Assembly (NCBI RefSeq): GCF_044792555.1
Contig: NZ_CP126238.1
Span: 4,030,001-4,094,000, forward strand
Length of the DNA: 64,000 nt
Origin: Alicycliphilus denitrificans_A
GTDB lineage: Bacteria; Pseudomonadota; Gammaproteobacteria; Burkholderiales; Burkholderiaceae_C
Reading direction: 5' to 3'
The position numbers and the translations under genes were made by a program. Positions within the stretch are counted from its first letter, which is position 1, and every line of letters begins with the position of its first letter. Below the pieces are notes generated by a model, which did no database searches, was not told the origin of the DNA, and saw only the letters and a list, made by a program, of their open reading frames with translations. Positions 15,832 to 23,754 of the stretch are shown here, piece by piece.

Positions 15832-16611
15832 TCAGCGGTGCGCGAAGGCCGGCTTGCGCTTGTCCAGGAAGGCGTGCATGCCCTCGTGCGCGTCGCTGCT
15901 GGCGAAGCGCCCGTAGAGCGCGCGGCGCTCGAACAGGATGCCCTCGGTCAGCGGGCTTTCCCAGGCGCGATTCACCGACTCCTTGATCGCCACCAGCGCG
16001 GGCAGCGAGAACGCGGCGATCTGCGTTGCCAGGACCAGGGTGCGCTCCAGCAGTTCGGCGTCGGGCACCACGCGCGAGACCAGGCCGTAGCGGTCGGCCT
16101 CCTGCGCGTCGAGCATGCGGGCCGAGAGGCACATGTCCATGGCCTTGGCCTTGCCGATGGCGCGCGGCAGACGCTGCGTGCCGCCCGCGCCGGGCAGCAT
16201 GGCCAGCTTGATCTCGGGCAGCGCGAAGCGCGCCGACTCGGCCGCCACGATGACGTCGCAGGCCAGCGCCAGCTCGCAGCCGCCGCCCATGGCGTAGCCG
16301 GCCACGGCGGCGATCACGGGCTTGCGCACGCTGCGGATGGTTTCCCAGTTGCGCGTGATGAATTGGCCCTGGGTGACGTCCATGAACGTCAAGTCAGCCA
16401 TGGCCTCGATGTCGGCACCGGCGGCGAAGGCCTTCTCGCTCCCCGTGATGACGATGGCGCCGATGCCGGGGTCGGCGTCGAAGGCCAGGAGGGCCTCGCC
16501 CAGGGCGTCCATCAGGGCGTCGTTCAGGGCGTTGAGCTGCTGGGGCCGGTGCAGGGTGATCAGGCCCACGCGGCCTTGCGTTTCCACGCGGAGGGGGCGG
16601 TCGTCCGTCAT
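15832..16611 (-). CDS. badK: Cyclohex-1-ene-1-carboxyl-CoA hydratase (BadK-type enoyl-CoA hydratase)
   Basis: A 259-aa crotonase-family enzyme. The oxyanion-hole segment AFAAGADIEAM (about 65) and both catalytic acids are visible: GGGCELALACD and FALPEIKLAMLPGAGGTQRL. Length and sequence fit classical enoyl-CoA hydratases. Its position just downstream (22 bp) of an AliA-like ligase, in the order badH-badI-...-aliB-aliA-badK, indicates the BadK role: hydrating cyclohex-1-ene-1-carboxyl-CoA to 2-hydroxycyclohexanecarboxyl-CoA. Sequence alone would only say short-chain enoyl-CoA hydratase. Confidence 0.8.
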   Translation of the reverse strand: MTDDRPLRVETQGRVGLITLHRPQQLNALNDALMDALGEALLAFDADPGIGAIVITGSEKAFAAGADIEAMADLTFMDVTQGQFITRNWETIRSVRKPVIAAVAGYAMGGGCELALACDVIVAAESARFALPEIKLAMLPGAGGTQRLPRAIGKAKAMDMCLSARMLDAQEADRYGLVSRVVPDAELLERTLVLATQIAAFSLPALVAIKESVNRAWESPLTEGILFERRALYGRFASSDAHEGMHAFLDKRKPAFAHR

Positions 16612-16633
16612 GCGGTGTCTCCGGTGGGGCGGG

Positions 16634-18274
16634 TCAGCCCTGGGCGCGCATCAGCTCGCGCAACTTGAACTTCTGGATCTTGCCGGACGGCGTGGCCGGC
16701 ATGGCGTCGGTGACCTCCAGGCGCTCGGGGATGTACTGCAGGGCCACCTTCTGGCCCTTGAGGTACTCCACCATGGTGGGCAGGTCGAAGGTCTGGCCCG
16801 GTTTCGTCACCACCACGGCGCAGGCGCGTTCGCCCAGGCGCTCGTCGGGGTAGGCCACGATGGCGGCCATGGCCACGGCGGGGTGGCGGTACAGCAGCGA
16901 CTCGATCTCGACGACCGGGATGTTCTCGCCGCCACGGATGATCACGTCCTTGCTGCGGCCGGTGATGCGGATATAGCCCCGTGCGTCGATGCGCGCCAGG
17001 TCGCCGGTGTCGAACCAGTCGCCGGCATCGGTGCCGTTGAGGTGCGCGCGCTTGAGGTAGCCGCCGAAGTTGGAGCACGAGCACAGCATCAGGCGGCCGG
17101 CCTCGCCCACGGGCAGATCCGTGCCGTCGCCATCGACCACTTTCACTTCCACGCCGGGCAGCGGGCAGCCGTCGGTGGAGAACGAGCGCTCGTCGTCGTC
17201 GTCGAGCTGGGTCAGCGTGACCGCGCCGTTTTCCGTCATGCCCCAGGCGGAGACGATTTTCGCGCCGAGAGCGGCACGCGCCTGCTCCACCAGCGGCCCC
17301 GGAATGGGCGCGCCGGCACACAGGAAGATGCGCAGCGTGGGCACGGCCTGCTGGGTCTCGGTCACCGTCTTGGCCAGGTCGGTCAGGAACGGTGTCGAGG
17401 CCATGGTGAAGGTCACGCCCTCCTTCTGGATCAGTTCGATCGCCTTCCTGGGCTCCCAGATGTCCTGCAGCACCACGCTGGCCTTGAGCATGACGGGCAT
17501 GATCAGCCCGTACATGAAGCCGGTCTGGTGGGCCATGGGCGAGGCCATCAGGATGACGTCCTCGGCATCCAGGTGCAGCCGCTGGGCGTAGGGGATGATG
17601 TTGGCCATCACGGTGTTGGCCGTGTGCATCACGCCCTTGGGCTCGCCGGTGGTGCCCGAGGTGTAGATGATCTGGGGCACGTCGTCCGGGCCGGGGCGGT
17701 GGCGCGTGAGGATGTCCTGCGCGTCCGGCGCGTTCTCCCACTCGGGGCCGCTGAGCAGCGCCTCGAAGCTGTTGGGGCCGGTGCCGTCCACCACCACCAG
17801 GTGCTGCAGGTGCGGCAGGCTGGGCCGCAGGTCGGTGATCATCTTCTCGAAGTCGAAACCCCGGAACACCTTGGGCGCGATCATGACCTTGGCCTCGCCA
17901 TGCTTGAGCATGAACGACAGCTCGCGCTCGCGGAAGATGTGCATCAGCGGGTTCATCACCGCGCCGATGCGCGAGCAGGCCAGGTAGACCAGCGTGAACT
18001 GCCTCCAGTTGGGCAACTGGCAGGCCACGATGTCGTTCTTGCCCACGCCCAGCCGCGCCAGGCCCACGGCGATGCGGTCGGCCATGCGCGCCAGCTCGGC
18101 ATAGGTGAAACGGCGCATTTCGCCGGTCTCGACCCGCAGCGCAGTCAGCGCGAGCTTGTCGGGGCAGGCGGCGGCGCAGGCATCGAGATCATTGTTGATG
18201 GTGCGGTCGTGCCAAAGGCCCTGGGCGATCATGCGCTCACGGCGCGGGGGCAGCCGTACGGCGTCGAATTCCAT
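16634..18274 (-). CDS. aliA: Cyclohexanecarboxylate-CoA ligase (AliA type)
   Basis: A 546-aa acyl-CoA synthetase of the ANL superfamily. The start MEFDAVRLPPRRERMIAQGL and WHDRTINNDLD closely recall Rhodopseudomonas palustris AliA from memory. The AMP-binding P-loop IIYTSGTTGEPKGVMHT lies at about 200-215. Further motifs are SAWGMTENG (A5), WFDTGDLARID (A7), ITGRSKDVIIRGGENI (A8 hinge), and ATPSGKIQKFKLRE with the catalytic Lys near the C-terminus. It activates cyclohexanecarboxylate to its CoA thioester with ATP. aliB lies 134 bp upstream across an intergenic repeat, and the badK-like gene lies 22 bp downstream. Confidence 0.88.
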   Translation of the reverse strand: MEFDAVRLPPRRERMIAQGLWHDRTINNDLDACAAACPDKLALTALRVETGEMRRFTYAELARMADRIAVGLARLGVGKNDIVACQLPNWRQFTLVYLACSRIGAVMNPLMHIFRERELSFMLKHGEAKVMIAPKVFRGFDFEKMITDLRPSLPHLQHLVVVDGTGPNSFEALLSGPEWENAPDAQDILTRHRPGPDDVPQIIYTSGTTGEPKGVMHTANTVMANIIPYAQRLHLDAEDVILMASPMAHQTGFMYGLIMPVMLKASVVLQDIWEPRKAIELIQKEGVTFTMASTPFLTDLAKTVTETQQAVPTLRIFLCAGAPIPGPLVEQARAALGAKIVSAWGMTENGAVTLTQLDDDDERSFSTDGCPLPGVEVKVVDGDGTDLPVGEAGRLMLCSCSNFGGYLKRAHLNGTDAGDWFDTGDLARIDARGYIRITGRSKDVIIRGGENIPVVEIESLLYRHPAVAMAAIVAYPDERLGERACAVVVTKPGQTFDLPTMVEYLKGQKVALQYIPERLEVTDAMPATPSGKIQKFKLRELMRAQG

Positions 18275-18340
18275 GGTGTGTTTCCGGTGGTGTGTCTTAA
18301 AAACAGGAGCGCTTCGCGCTTGTCAATAAAGGATTTCAGG

Positions 18341-18399
18341 CACTTTTCTTATTTAAAACCTGCTAATACAAGCTCTGTCAGCTATCTTTTTTGATAGCG
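18341..18399 (+). repeat. Dispersed intergenic repeat, copy D, with terminal hairpin
   Basis: CCTGCTAATACAAGCTCTGT then CAGCTATC, ending in a perfect hairpin GCTATC-TTTTTT-GATAGC (18381-18398). It sits between aliB and aliA, inside the presumed operon. A second partial GCGCTT palindrome lies at 18308-18322. Confidence 0.65.
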
Positions 18400-18408
18400 C
18401 CGGTGGCC

Positions 18409-19566
18409 TCATGCCGGCACGAACTTCCGCCCCGCCCGCGTGCGGGCGATGATGGTCTTCATGATCTGGGCCGTGCCGTCGCCGATCTGGAAGCCCAGCA
18501 CGTCGCGCAGGCGCTGCTCCATCAGGCCCCGGTCGTAGCCGCCGTGGCCGAAGCACAGCAGGCACTGGTGGATCACGTCGTAGGCCAGCTTGGGGCCCCA
18601 CCACTTGGCCATGCCGGCCTCGGCGGTGTGGGGCAGGCCCTGGTCCTTGAGCCACAGGCCCTGCAGGCACAACAGGCGTGCGCCCTCGACCTCGGTGTCG
18701 TACTGCGCGAGCGGGTGCGTCACGCCCTGGAAGGCCGAGAGCGGCTGGCCGAAGGCCTGGCGCTCGGTGATGTATTTCCAGGTTTCCTCCAGCGCCACGC
18801 GCGCCACGGCCAGGCACTGCAGGCCGATGAGCGAGCGCGAGAAGTCGAAGCCGTGCATCACCTGCACGAAGCCCTTGTTCTCGTCGCCCAGGCGGTGGCT
18901 AACGGGCACGCGCACGTTCTCGAAGAAGATGGAGCCACGCCCGATGGCGCGCTGGCCGTGGCAATCGAAGCGGTTGGTGGTGATGCCGGACGTGTTCATG
19001 GGCACCACCAGAGCCGTCACGCCGTGGGCGCCGTCCTCGGGTTTGCCGGTGCGGCCGAACACGACCGCGATGTCGGCCTGGTCGGCGGCGGAGATGGAGG
19101 TCTTTTCGCCATTGAGCACGTAGTGGTCGCCGTCGCGCTCGATGCGCAGGCGCAGGTTGGCGGCATCGGACCCGCCGCGCGGCTCGGTCAGCGCGATGCA
19201 GCAGATCGCCTCGCCCCGCGTGAGCTTTTGCAGCCAGGGGCCGACCACCTCGGGGTTGCCGTACTTGGACAGGATCTGGCCGTTGAGCGACGCCAGCAGG
19301 TTCAGGTACGAAAAGCTCAGGTCGGCGCGGGCGATTTCCTCGTGAATCACGCCCGCCGCGAGACAACCCAGCCCCAGGCCGCCGAACTGCTCGGGCAGCT
19401 CGGGGCAGATAAAGCCCAGCTCGCCCATCTCGCGCAGCAGTACGCGGTTCAGGTCACGGGTCTGGTCGCGCTCCAGGAAGCCGGGCTTGACGCGTTCTTC
19501 GGCGAAGCGGCGGGCCGTGTCGGCCAGGGCCTGCAGGTCTTCGTCGATGTAGGGGTTCGGGTTCCT
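18409..19566 (-). CDS. aliB: Cyclohexanecarboxyl-CoA dehydrogenase (AliB type), start codon apparently lost
   Basis: An acyl-CoA dehydrogenase frame of 385 codons. The N-terminal domain NPYIDEDLQALADTARRFAE is encoded, followed by FICPELPEQFGGLG, the FAD/substrate segment CCIALTEPRGGSDAANL and, near the end, RDVLGFQIGDGTAQIMK. It should oxidise cyclohexanecarboxyl-CoA to the 1-ene-1-carboxyl-CoA, passing electrons to ETF. No ATG, GTG or TTG exists in frame between the upstream stop (TGA at 19632-19630) and the internal Met at 19428. The codon at the expected start, 6 nt after GGAG, is AGG (19566-19564), as if ATG had mutated. Starting at 19428 would give 339 aa without the first helices. Confidence 0.75.
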   Translation of the reverse strand, partial: RNPNPYIDEDLQALADTARRFAEERVKPGFLERDQTRDLNRVLLREMGELGFICPELPEQFGGLGLGCLAAGVIHEEIARADLSFSYLNLLASLNGQILSKYGNPEVVGPWLQKLTRGEAICCIALTEPRGGSDAANLRLRIERDGDHYVLNGEKTSISAADQADIAVVFGRTGKPEDGAHGVTALVVPMNTSGITTNRFDCHGQRAIGRGSIFFENVRVPVSHRLGDENKGFVQVMHGFDFSRSLIGLQCLAVARVALEETWKYITERQAFGQPLSAFQGVTHPLAQYDTEVEGARLLCLQGLWLKDQGLPHTAEAGMAKWWGPKLAYDVIHQCLLCFGHGGYDRGLMEQRLRDVLGFQIGDGTAQIMKTIIARTRAGRKFVPA

Positions 19567-19690
19567 AGGGGTCTCCAGGTCTGGTGCGTGATTTCGCGTA
19601 CTGGCGCAACTCGGGCTGGGGCTGGCTTTTCAGCGCATCGGCGCCTTCGTGCGCTTCTTCGGCACCACGCTGCCCGCGTGGCGTGGCGTA
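19565..19690 (-). pseudogene. 3' remnant of a crotonase-family (BadI/enoyl-CoA hydratase-like) gene
   Basis: In the frame ending at TAG 19567-19565 the sequence reads AEEAHEGADALKSQPQPELR then QYAKSRTRPGDP. This resembles the end of BadI in the same cluster (EGVNALKDKRKPEFRKYAK). The homology stops about 125 bases in, next to the inserted Bug gene, so only the tail of a crotonase gene survives. The usual stop after QYAK is missing (TCA where TGA would fit). The upstream limit is approximate. Confidence 0.5.
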
Positions 19691-19758
19691 GCGGACCGGG
19701 CAGAGGGGCTGCGTTTCCTGCATCTGGGCGCTGCCAAAGTCCGCCGTTCAAAGGTGCC

Positions 19759-20739
19759 TCAGTTGGCAGACGCACCCGACAACACGATGACGCGCTTCCA
19801 TTTGTCGATCTCGGTGGCCATGTAGGTTTTGAATGCCTGTGGCGTCGTGATGGTTTTTTCGATCGCCAGCCCTTGCGCGGCCAATTGGTCGACGACGGAT
19901 TTGTCGAGCAGGATTTCCTTGACGGCCTTTTCCACGCGTTCGGTAATCTCGGGCGGGGTATTGGCGGGCGCCAAAATGCCATACCAGGTCGTGGCCGAAT
20001 AACCGGGTTGGCCCGATTCGGCGACGGTCGGAATGTCGGGAGCGGCCGCCAGGCGCGACGGGCTGGTGACCGCCAGCGCACGCACCTTGCCGGACTTCAC
20101 GTGCGGCAGCAGGGTGACGAAGCTGGACACCATGACCTGGACTTCTCCCGACAACAGCGCCGGCAAGGCCTGGCCCGCGCCTTTGTAGGGAATGCGGACC
20201 ATTTTCACATCCGCGTTCATGTTCAGCATCTCGGTGGCCAGATAGGTGATGCTCGAACTGGAGCCATACGCTAGTTCCGGGGTTTTGGTTTTGGCGTAGG
20301 CGACCAGTTCCGAGATGGTTTTGGCCGGAACAGACGGGTGAACGGCCACGATGTTCGGAGAGTCGCCGATCAAGACAATGGGGGTGAAATCCTTGAGCGA
20401 ATCGTACGGAGCGGTTTTGTAGAGCGTGGCATTGATGGCGTGGGTGGCTGGGGCCAGCAAAAGCGTGTAGCCATTGGCGGGGGATTGCGCGACTTTGGTG
20501 GCGGCAATGACGCCATCGGCCCCAGGGCGGTTGTCGATGACGATGGGCGTTCCCAGCACTTTGCTCAGCGGCTGCGACAGGATGCGGGCAATCGCATCGG
20601 CGGGGCCGCCCGCTGAAAAGCCGATGACCAACTGGATGGGCTTGGACGGGTAATCGGATGCGGAGTGGCTTGGGCCCGCCAGTCCCAGAAGCAAGCCGAG
20701 GTAAATGGGAGTGCGGCGGAAAATACGGGTGAATTTCAT
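19759..20739 (-). CDS. Bug-family tripartite tricarboxylate transporter-type binding protein
   Basis: A 326-aa periplasmic solute-binding protein. The signal peptide is MKFTRIFRRTPIYLGLLLGL; the mature start YPSKPIQLVIGFSAGGPADA, VIDNRPGADGVIAATKV and the later MVRIPYKGAGQALPALLSGE are Bug hallmarks. Bug proteins bind carboxylates or related small molecules; only a few work with TctA/TctB, and no membrane partner is here. GGAGAG sits 5 nt before the ATG. It is the last gene of the three-gene inserted block (CoA transferase-MaoC-Bug) and is 12 bp from the MaoC gene. Base composition is more AT-rich than the flanking cluster. Confidence 0.9.
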   Translation of the reverse strand: MKFTRIFRRTPIYLGLLLGLAGPSHSASDYPSKPIQLVIGFSAGGPADAIARILSQPLSKVLGTPIVIDNRPGADGVIAATKVAQSPANGYTLLLAPATHAINATLYKTAPYDSLKDFTPIVLIGDSPNIVAVHPSVPAKTISELVAYAKTKTPELAYGSSSSITYLATEMLNMNADVKMVRIPYKGAGQALPALLSGEVQVMVSSFVTLLPHVKSGKVRALAVTSPSRLAAAPDIPTVAESGQPGYSATTWYGILAPANTPPEITERVEKAVKEILLDKSVVDQLAAQGLAIEKTITTPQAFKTYMATEIDKWKRVIVLSGASAN

Positions 20740-20751
20740 TTATCTCTCCAA

Positions 20752-21231
20752 TCAATGGCTTTCCACGGTGATCTTTTGGGGATCTCCTGCGAGCAGGCGT
20801 TTTGCGGTATAGGTGCTTACGGTCACATCGTGCTGATTTACAATGGAGACGGTAGAGGTAACCACCGCGCGTCCATGTTTGGAGGTCGGTCGGATATGCT
20901 CGATGCGCACATGGCCGTGAATGGTGTCGCCCACGCACACGGGCGCTAAAATCTTTTTTTCTATTTCGAGCAAGGCCATGCCCGTGCCCTGGATCATGCC
21001 CTGGACCAGCAGCCCCTCAATCAAGGTATAGGACAATGCGCCGGGCACCACGCGGCCCTGCATCGCGCCTTTGTGTTGGATGTCGGTGAAGATGATTTCT
21101 GTCATTCCGGTCAGAGTGATGAAATTCATCAAATCGGTTTCGGTAATGCTTCTTCCGTAGGTGATAAATTCTTGGTCGACATGCAGGTCGTGCCAGTAAT
21201 ATCCGCGACCGAGCAAAATAGGGGATGCCAT
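20752..21231 (-). CDS. MaoC-like (hot-dog fold) acyl-CoA dehydratase
   Basis: A 159-aa single hot-dog domain. The start ATG at 21231 (MASPILLGRGYYWHDLHVDQ) follows AGGAGA. RSITETDLMNFITLTGMTE and VVPGALSYTLIEGLLVQGM are the MaoC-type active-site region, where an Asp/His pair is usual; a clear His of the R-hydratase type is not obvious. VGDTIHGHVRIEHIRPTSK is typical of the C-terminal strands. Related proteins hydrate enoyl-CoA or dehydrate beta-hydroxyacyl-CoA, for example mesaconyl-CoA-type compounds. It is paired with the CoA transferase upstream; the substrate is unknown. Confidence 0.85.
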   Translation of the reverse strand: MASPILLGRGYYWHDLHVDQEFITYGRSITETDLMNFITLTGMTEIIFTDIQHKGAMQGRVVPGALSYTLIEGLLVQGMIQGTGMALLEIEKKILAPVCVGDTIHGHVRIEHIRPTSKHGRAVVTSTVSIVNQHDVTVSTYTAKRLLAGDPQKITVESH

Positions 21232-21246
21232 GGTTGTCTCCTTTGT

Positions 21247-21258
21247 ATTTAAGTAAAT
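21247..21258. promoter_or_regulatory. Candidate operator, copy 1 (ATTTA-AG-TAAAT)
   Basis: A dyad ATTTAAGTAAAT just upstream of the MaoC start. The same 13-mer ATTTAAGTAAATG occurs at 24585-24597 in the badH/badR gap. The regulator (perhaps BadR) is inferred only from location. Confidence 0.4.
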
Positions 21259-21305
21259 GGGCAAATTGTTATTTCGGAATGACGATTCCGAACAAATCGA
21301 AAAAC

Positions 21306-22454
21306 TCAGTTCAATGGATGGAAAATGCCATCGAGCACTTCGCGCGTGTGTTCTCCCAGTCGGGGAGGCGGGCCGTTGTGGGCCCTCACTCCATCGAAAA
21401 GCACCGGTGCACCTGGGAAGCACAGCGCGCCCATGGACGGGTCGTTGAGGTGCTGGAAAAAACCCACGGCCTGCAAATGCGGGTCGCTCAATAAATCCTC
21501 GGGTTGGTTCACGACGGCGCCGGGCACCTGCAGTTCTTCCAGGATCGCCAGCCACTCTGCCGTGGTTTTCTGCCACAACACGGTTCCCAGCGACTGGTAG
21601 ACAAAGCCGGAGTGCTCGCTGCGCGCCGAAATGCTAGCAAAACGCGGGTCGGCCGCAAGATCCGCATGCCCTGTGGCGGTCAGCAGTTCTTTCCAGTGCC
21701 TGTCGGTATAGGGCATGACGCAGATATAGCCATCCAGGGTGGCGAACGGTTTACGCCATGGGGCCAGTGCACGGGGATAACCCATTTTCTGGTCGTGCGC
21801 CGGAAAGTTGGCGCCGTACATGTGCTCCACCAGGGTAAATGCCACCATCGACTCGAACATGGGCACTTCCACGGTGCTGCCGACCCCGAAACGTTCGCGT
21901 TTGACCACCGCCGCCAGAATCGCACTGGCCGCCAGGGTTCCGACGGTCTTGTCGGCCAGGATGGTCGGGGTGTAGCGCGGCTCGTCCGCGCCATGGCGTT
22001 GCGCAAGGGCCGCCATTCCCGACATTCCCTGAATGACATCGTCATAGGCCGGTTTTCCGCCATAGGGCCCATCCTGGCCAAAACCATTCAGGCTCACATA
22101 AATCAAGGTGGGATTGTGCGAGAGAAGTTCGTCGGGTGTGATGCCCAGCGCCTGGAGTTTCTGCGGGCGGATATTGTGGACAAAAACATCCGCGGACCGC
22201 ACTAGGGCATAGAAATCTTCTTTGCTGGCAGGGTCCTTGAGGTTCATGGTGACGCTTCTTTTCCCCCGGTTGACCCCCATGAACAAACTGGCCATGTTGT
22301 TTTCAACGGAAAACCCTGTGCGGCGGGAATCGTCGCCTTCCGGCGGCTCTATTTTGATGACGTCCGCTCCATATTCCGCCAGGATCTGTGTCGCATAAGG
22401 CCCCATGACGACATTGCACAGATCAATAATTCTGATTTTTTCCAGGGGTAACAT
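21306..22454 (-). CDS. CaiB/BaiF family CoA transferase (family III)
   Basis: A 382-aa family III CoA transferase, which moves CoA between carboxylates. MLPLEKIRIIDLCNVVMGPY begins the protein, followed by LAEYGADVIKIEPPEGDDSR and NRGKRSVTMNLKDP. Next comes the segment with NPTLIYVSLNGFGQDGPYGG and AYDDVIQGMSG, which contains the catalytic Asp (in YDDVIQG). The start ATG 22454 excludes a longer, unrelated extension. Length is normal (about 390-400). It heads the inserted three-gene block; the adjacent MaoC suggests a short pathway for a carboxylic acid via its CoA ester. Confidence 0.9.
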   Translation of the reverse strand: MLPLEKIRIIDLCNVVMGPYATQILAEYGADVIKIEPPEGDDSRRTGFSVENNMASLFMGVNRGKRSVTMNLKDPASKEDFYALVRSADVFVHNIRPQKLQALGITPDELLSHNPTLIYVSLNGFGQDGPYGGKPAYDDVIQGMSGMAALAQRHGADEPRYTPTILADKTVGTLAASAILAAVVKRERFGVGSTVEVPMFESMVAFTLVEHMYGANFPAHDQKMGYPRALAPWRKPFATLDGYICVMPYTDRHWKELLTATGHADLAADPRFASISARSEHSGFVYQSLGTVLWQKTTAEWLAILEELQVPGAVVNQPEDLLSDPHLQAVGFFQHLNDPSMGALCFPGAPVLFDGVRAHNGPPPRLGEHTREVLDGIFHPLN

Positions 22455-22545
22455 ATATTGTTTTATAGAGTGGGTGGTTATGAAGGTAAATGTGGCGATG
22501 CTGCGTCGCAAAGCTTGGGGGTGCATGCCGGACCAGGCTTTGCGC

Positions 22546-22914
22546 TCAACGCAGCGTTATCGGGGTGCCGTCCTCACCTTCCCAGATCAAAGCCTCTTGC
22601 GTGTAGCGCTCCGTGCCCCGGCGCCGGTCGATGCAGTTGAGCACCACGTTGGTGGTGCCGCCCACGCACCAGCGGGCGAAGGGCAGCCCCTCGCCCAGGT
22701 CCAGCACCTGTTCGCAGGGCTGTTCAAACCGGTAGTCGAGGAAGCGGATCAGCGCGTCATGGAACCAAGCCGGGTCGGCGCTGGCGCGCTCGTTGAGTGC
22801 TTCGAAACTGTCGACCCCGAGCGCCCGCATGAAGCGCGTGAGGTTGGCGTTGTCCACCGTGCGGCGGTCGGGCCACCACACAGCGCCGGACGAAGGGAGG
22901 GCATCGGTTGGCAT
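22546..22914 (-). pseudogene. 5' remnant of an acetyl-CoA-synthetase-like (ACS) gene
   Basis: 122 codons read MPTDALPSSGAVWWPDRRTV, then FHDALIRFLDYRFEQPCEQV and NVVLNCIDRRRGTERY, ending EGEDGTPITLR and a TGA. This is the N-terminal ACAS_N region of acetyl/propionyl-CoA synthetase-like enzymes (usually 550-650 aa). The AMP-binding domain with its P-loop is wholly absent, so it cannot be functional. The break coincides with the edge of the AT-richer inserted block. It lies 20 bp downstream of badI, so it was once part of this operon. Confidence 0.8.
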
Positions 22915-22934
22915 GGCGCGCTTTCCGGTCGGGC

Positions 22935-23717
22935 TTACTTGGCGTACTTGCGGAACTCGGGCTTGCGCTTGTCCTTGAGCGCGTTGACGCCCTCGCGCGA
23001 CTCTTCCGTGTCGTAGTACAGCTTGAGCGCGTACATGCCCAGGCCCGCGATGCCGGCCTGGTGGGCTGTGTCGGCGTTGAAGCTGCGCTTGGCGATGGCC
23101 AGGGCGGTGGGGCTGCGCTCGCACAGTTCCTCGCCGATCTTCTGCACCTCGGCGTCGAGCTGGTCGTGCGGGAAGCAGAAGTTGGCCAGGCCCATGGCCA
23201 CGGCCTCGGCGCCGCTGTAACGACGGTTGAGGTACCAGATCTCGCGCGCCTTCTTCTCACCGACCACGCGGGCCAGGAAGGCCGTGCCGTAGCCGGGGTC
23301 CACCGAGCCCATCTTGGGGCCCACCTGGCCGAACTGCGCCTTGTCGGAGCAGATGGTGAGGTCGCAGATCGTGGCCAGCACGTTGCCGCCGCCGATGGCG
23401 AAGCCCTGCACACGAGCGATCACGGGCTTGGGCACGTCGCGGATGGCGGTGTGCAGCTCTTCCATCGGCAGGCCGATGGTGCCGCGCCCGTCGTAGTTGC
23501 CGTTGTGGGCGGACTGGTCGCCGCCCGTGCAGAAGGCACGGTCGCCGGCGCCGGCCAGCACGATGGCGCCCACGCTCTTGTCGTAGCCGGCCTTGTTCAG
23601 CGCGCGGATGATTTCGTCGCAGGTCTGGCCACGGAAGGCGTTCATCTTGTCGGCACGATTGATGGTGATCCAGGCCACGCCGTTGCGCACTTCGTACAGG
23701 ATGTCTTCGAAATTCAT
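22935..23717 (-). CDS. badI: 2-ketocyclohexanecarboxyl-CoA hydrolase (BadI)
   Basis: A 260-aa crotonase-family ring-cleaving hydrolase, the same length as R. palustris BadI. It opens the ring of 2-ketocyclohexanecarboxyl-CoA to pimelyl-CoA, resembling MenB/naphthoate synthase mechanistically. Characteristic stretches seen are AFCTGGDQSAHNGNYDGRGT, GFAIGGGNVLATICDLTICS and GQVGPKMGSVDPGYGTAFLA; these match BadI from memory. The start at 23717 has GGAGA 5 nt upstream; a GTG 12 bases earlier is less likely. It follows badH by 37 bp. Confidence 0.93.
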   Translation of the reverse strand: MNFEDILYEVRNGVAWITINRADKMNAFRGQTCDEIIRALNKAGYDKSVGAIVLAGAGDRAFCTGGDQSAHNGNYDGRGTIGLPMEELHTAIRDVPKPVIARVQGFAIGGGNVLATICDLTICSDKAQFGQVGPKMGSVDPGYGTAFLARVVGEKKAREIWYLNRRYSGAEAVAMGLANFCFPHDQLDAEVQKIGEELCERSPTALAIAKRSFNADTAHQAGIAGLGMYALKLYYDTEESREGVNALKDKRKPEFRKYAK

Positions 23718-23754
23718 GGTGTTCTCCACGGAAGGGGGTAAGGGTGTTGGCTGG

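Noticed and set aside
22487..22552. Imperfect inverted repeat CTGCGTCGCAAAGC ... GCTTTGCGCTCAACGCAG near the insertion edge
   Set aside because: It could be an insertion-sequence end, but no matching repeat is seen at the other junction and no target duplication could be identified.
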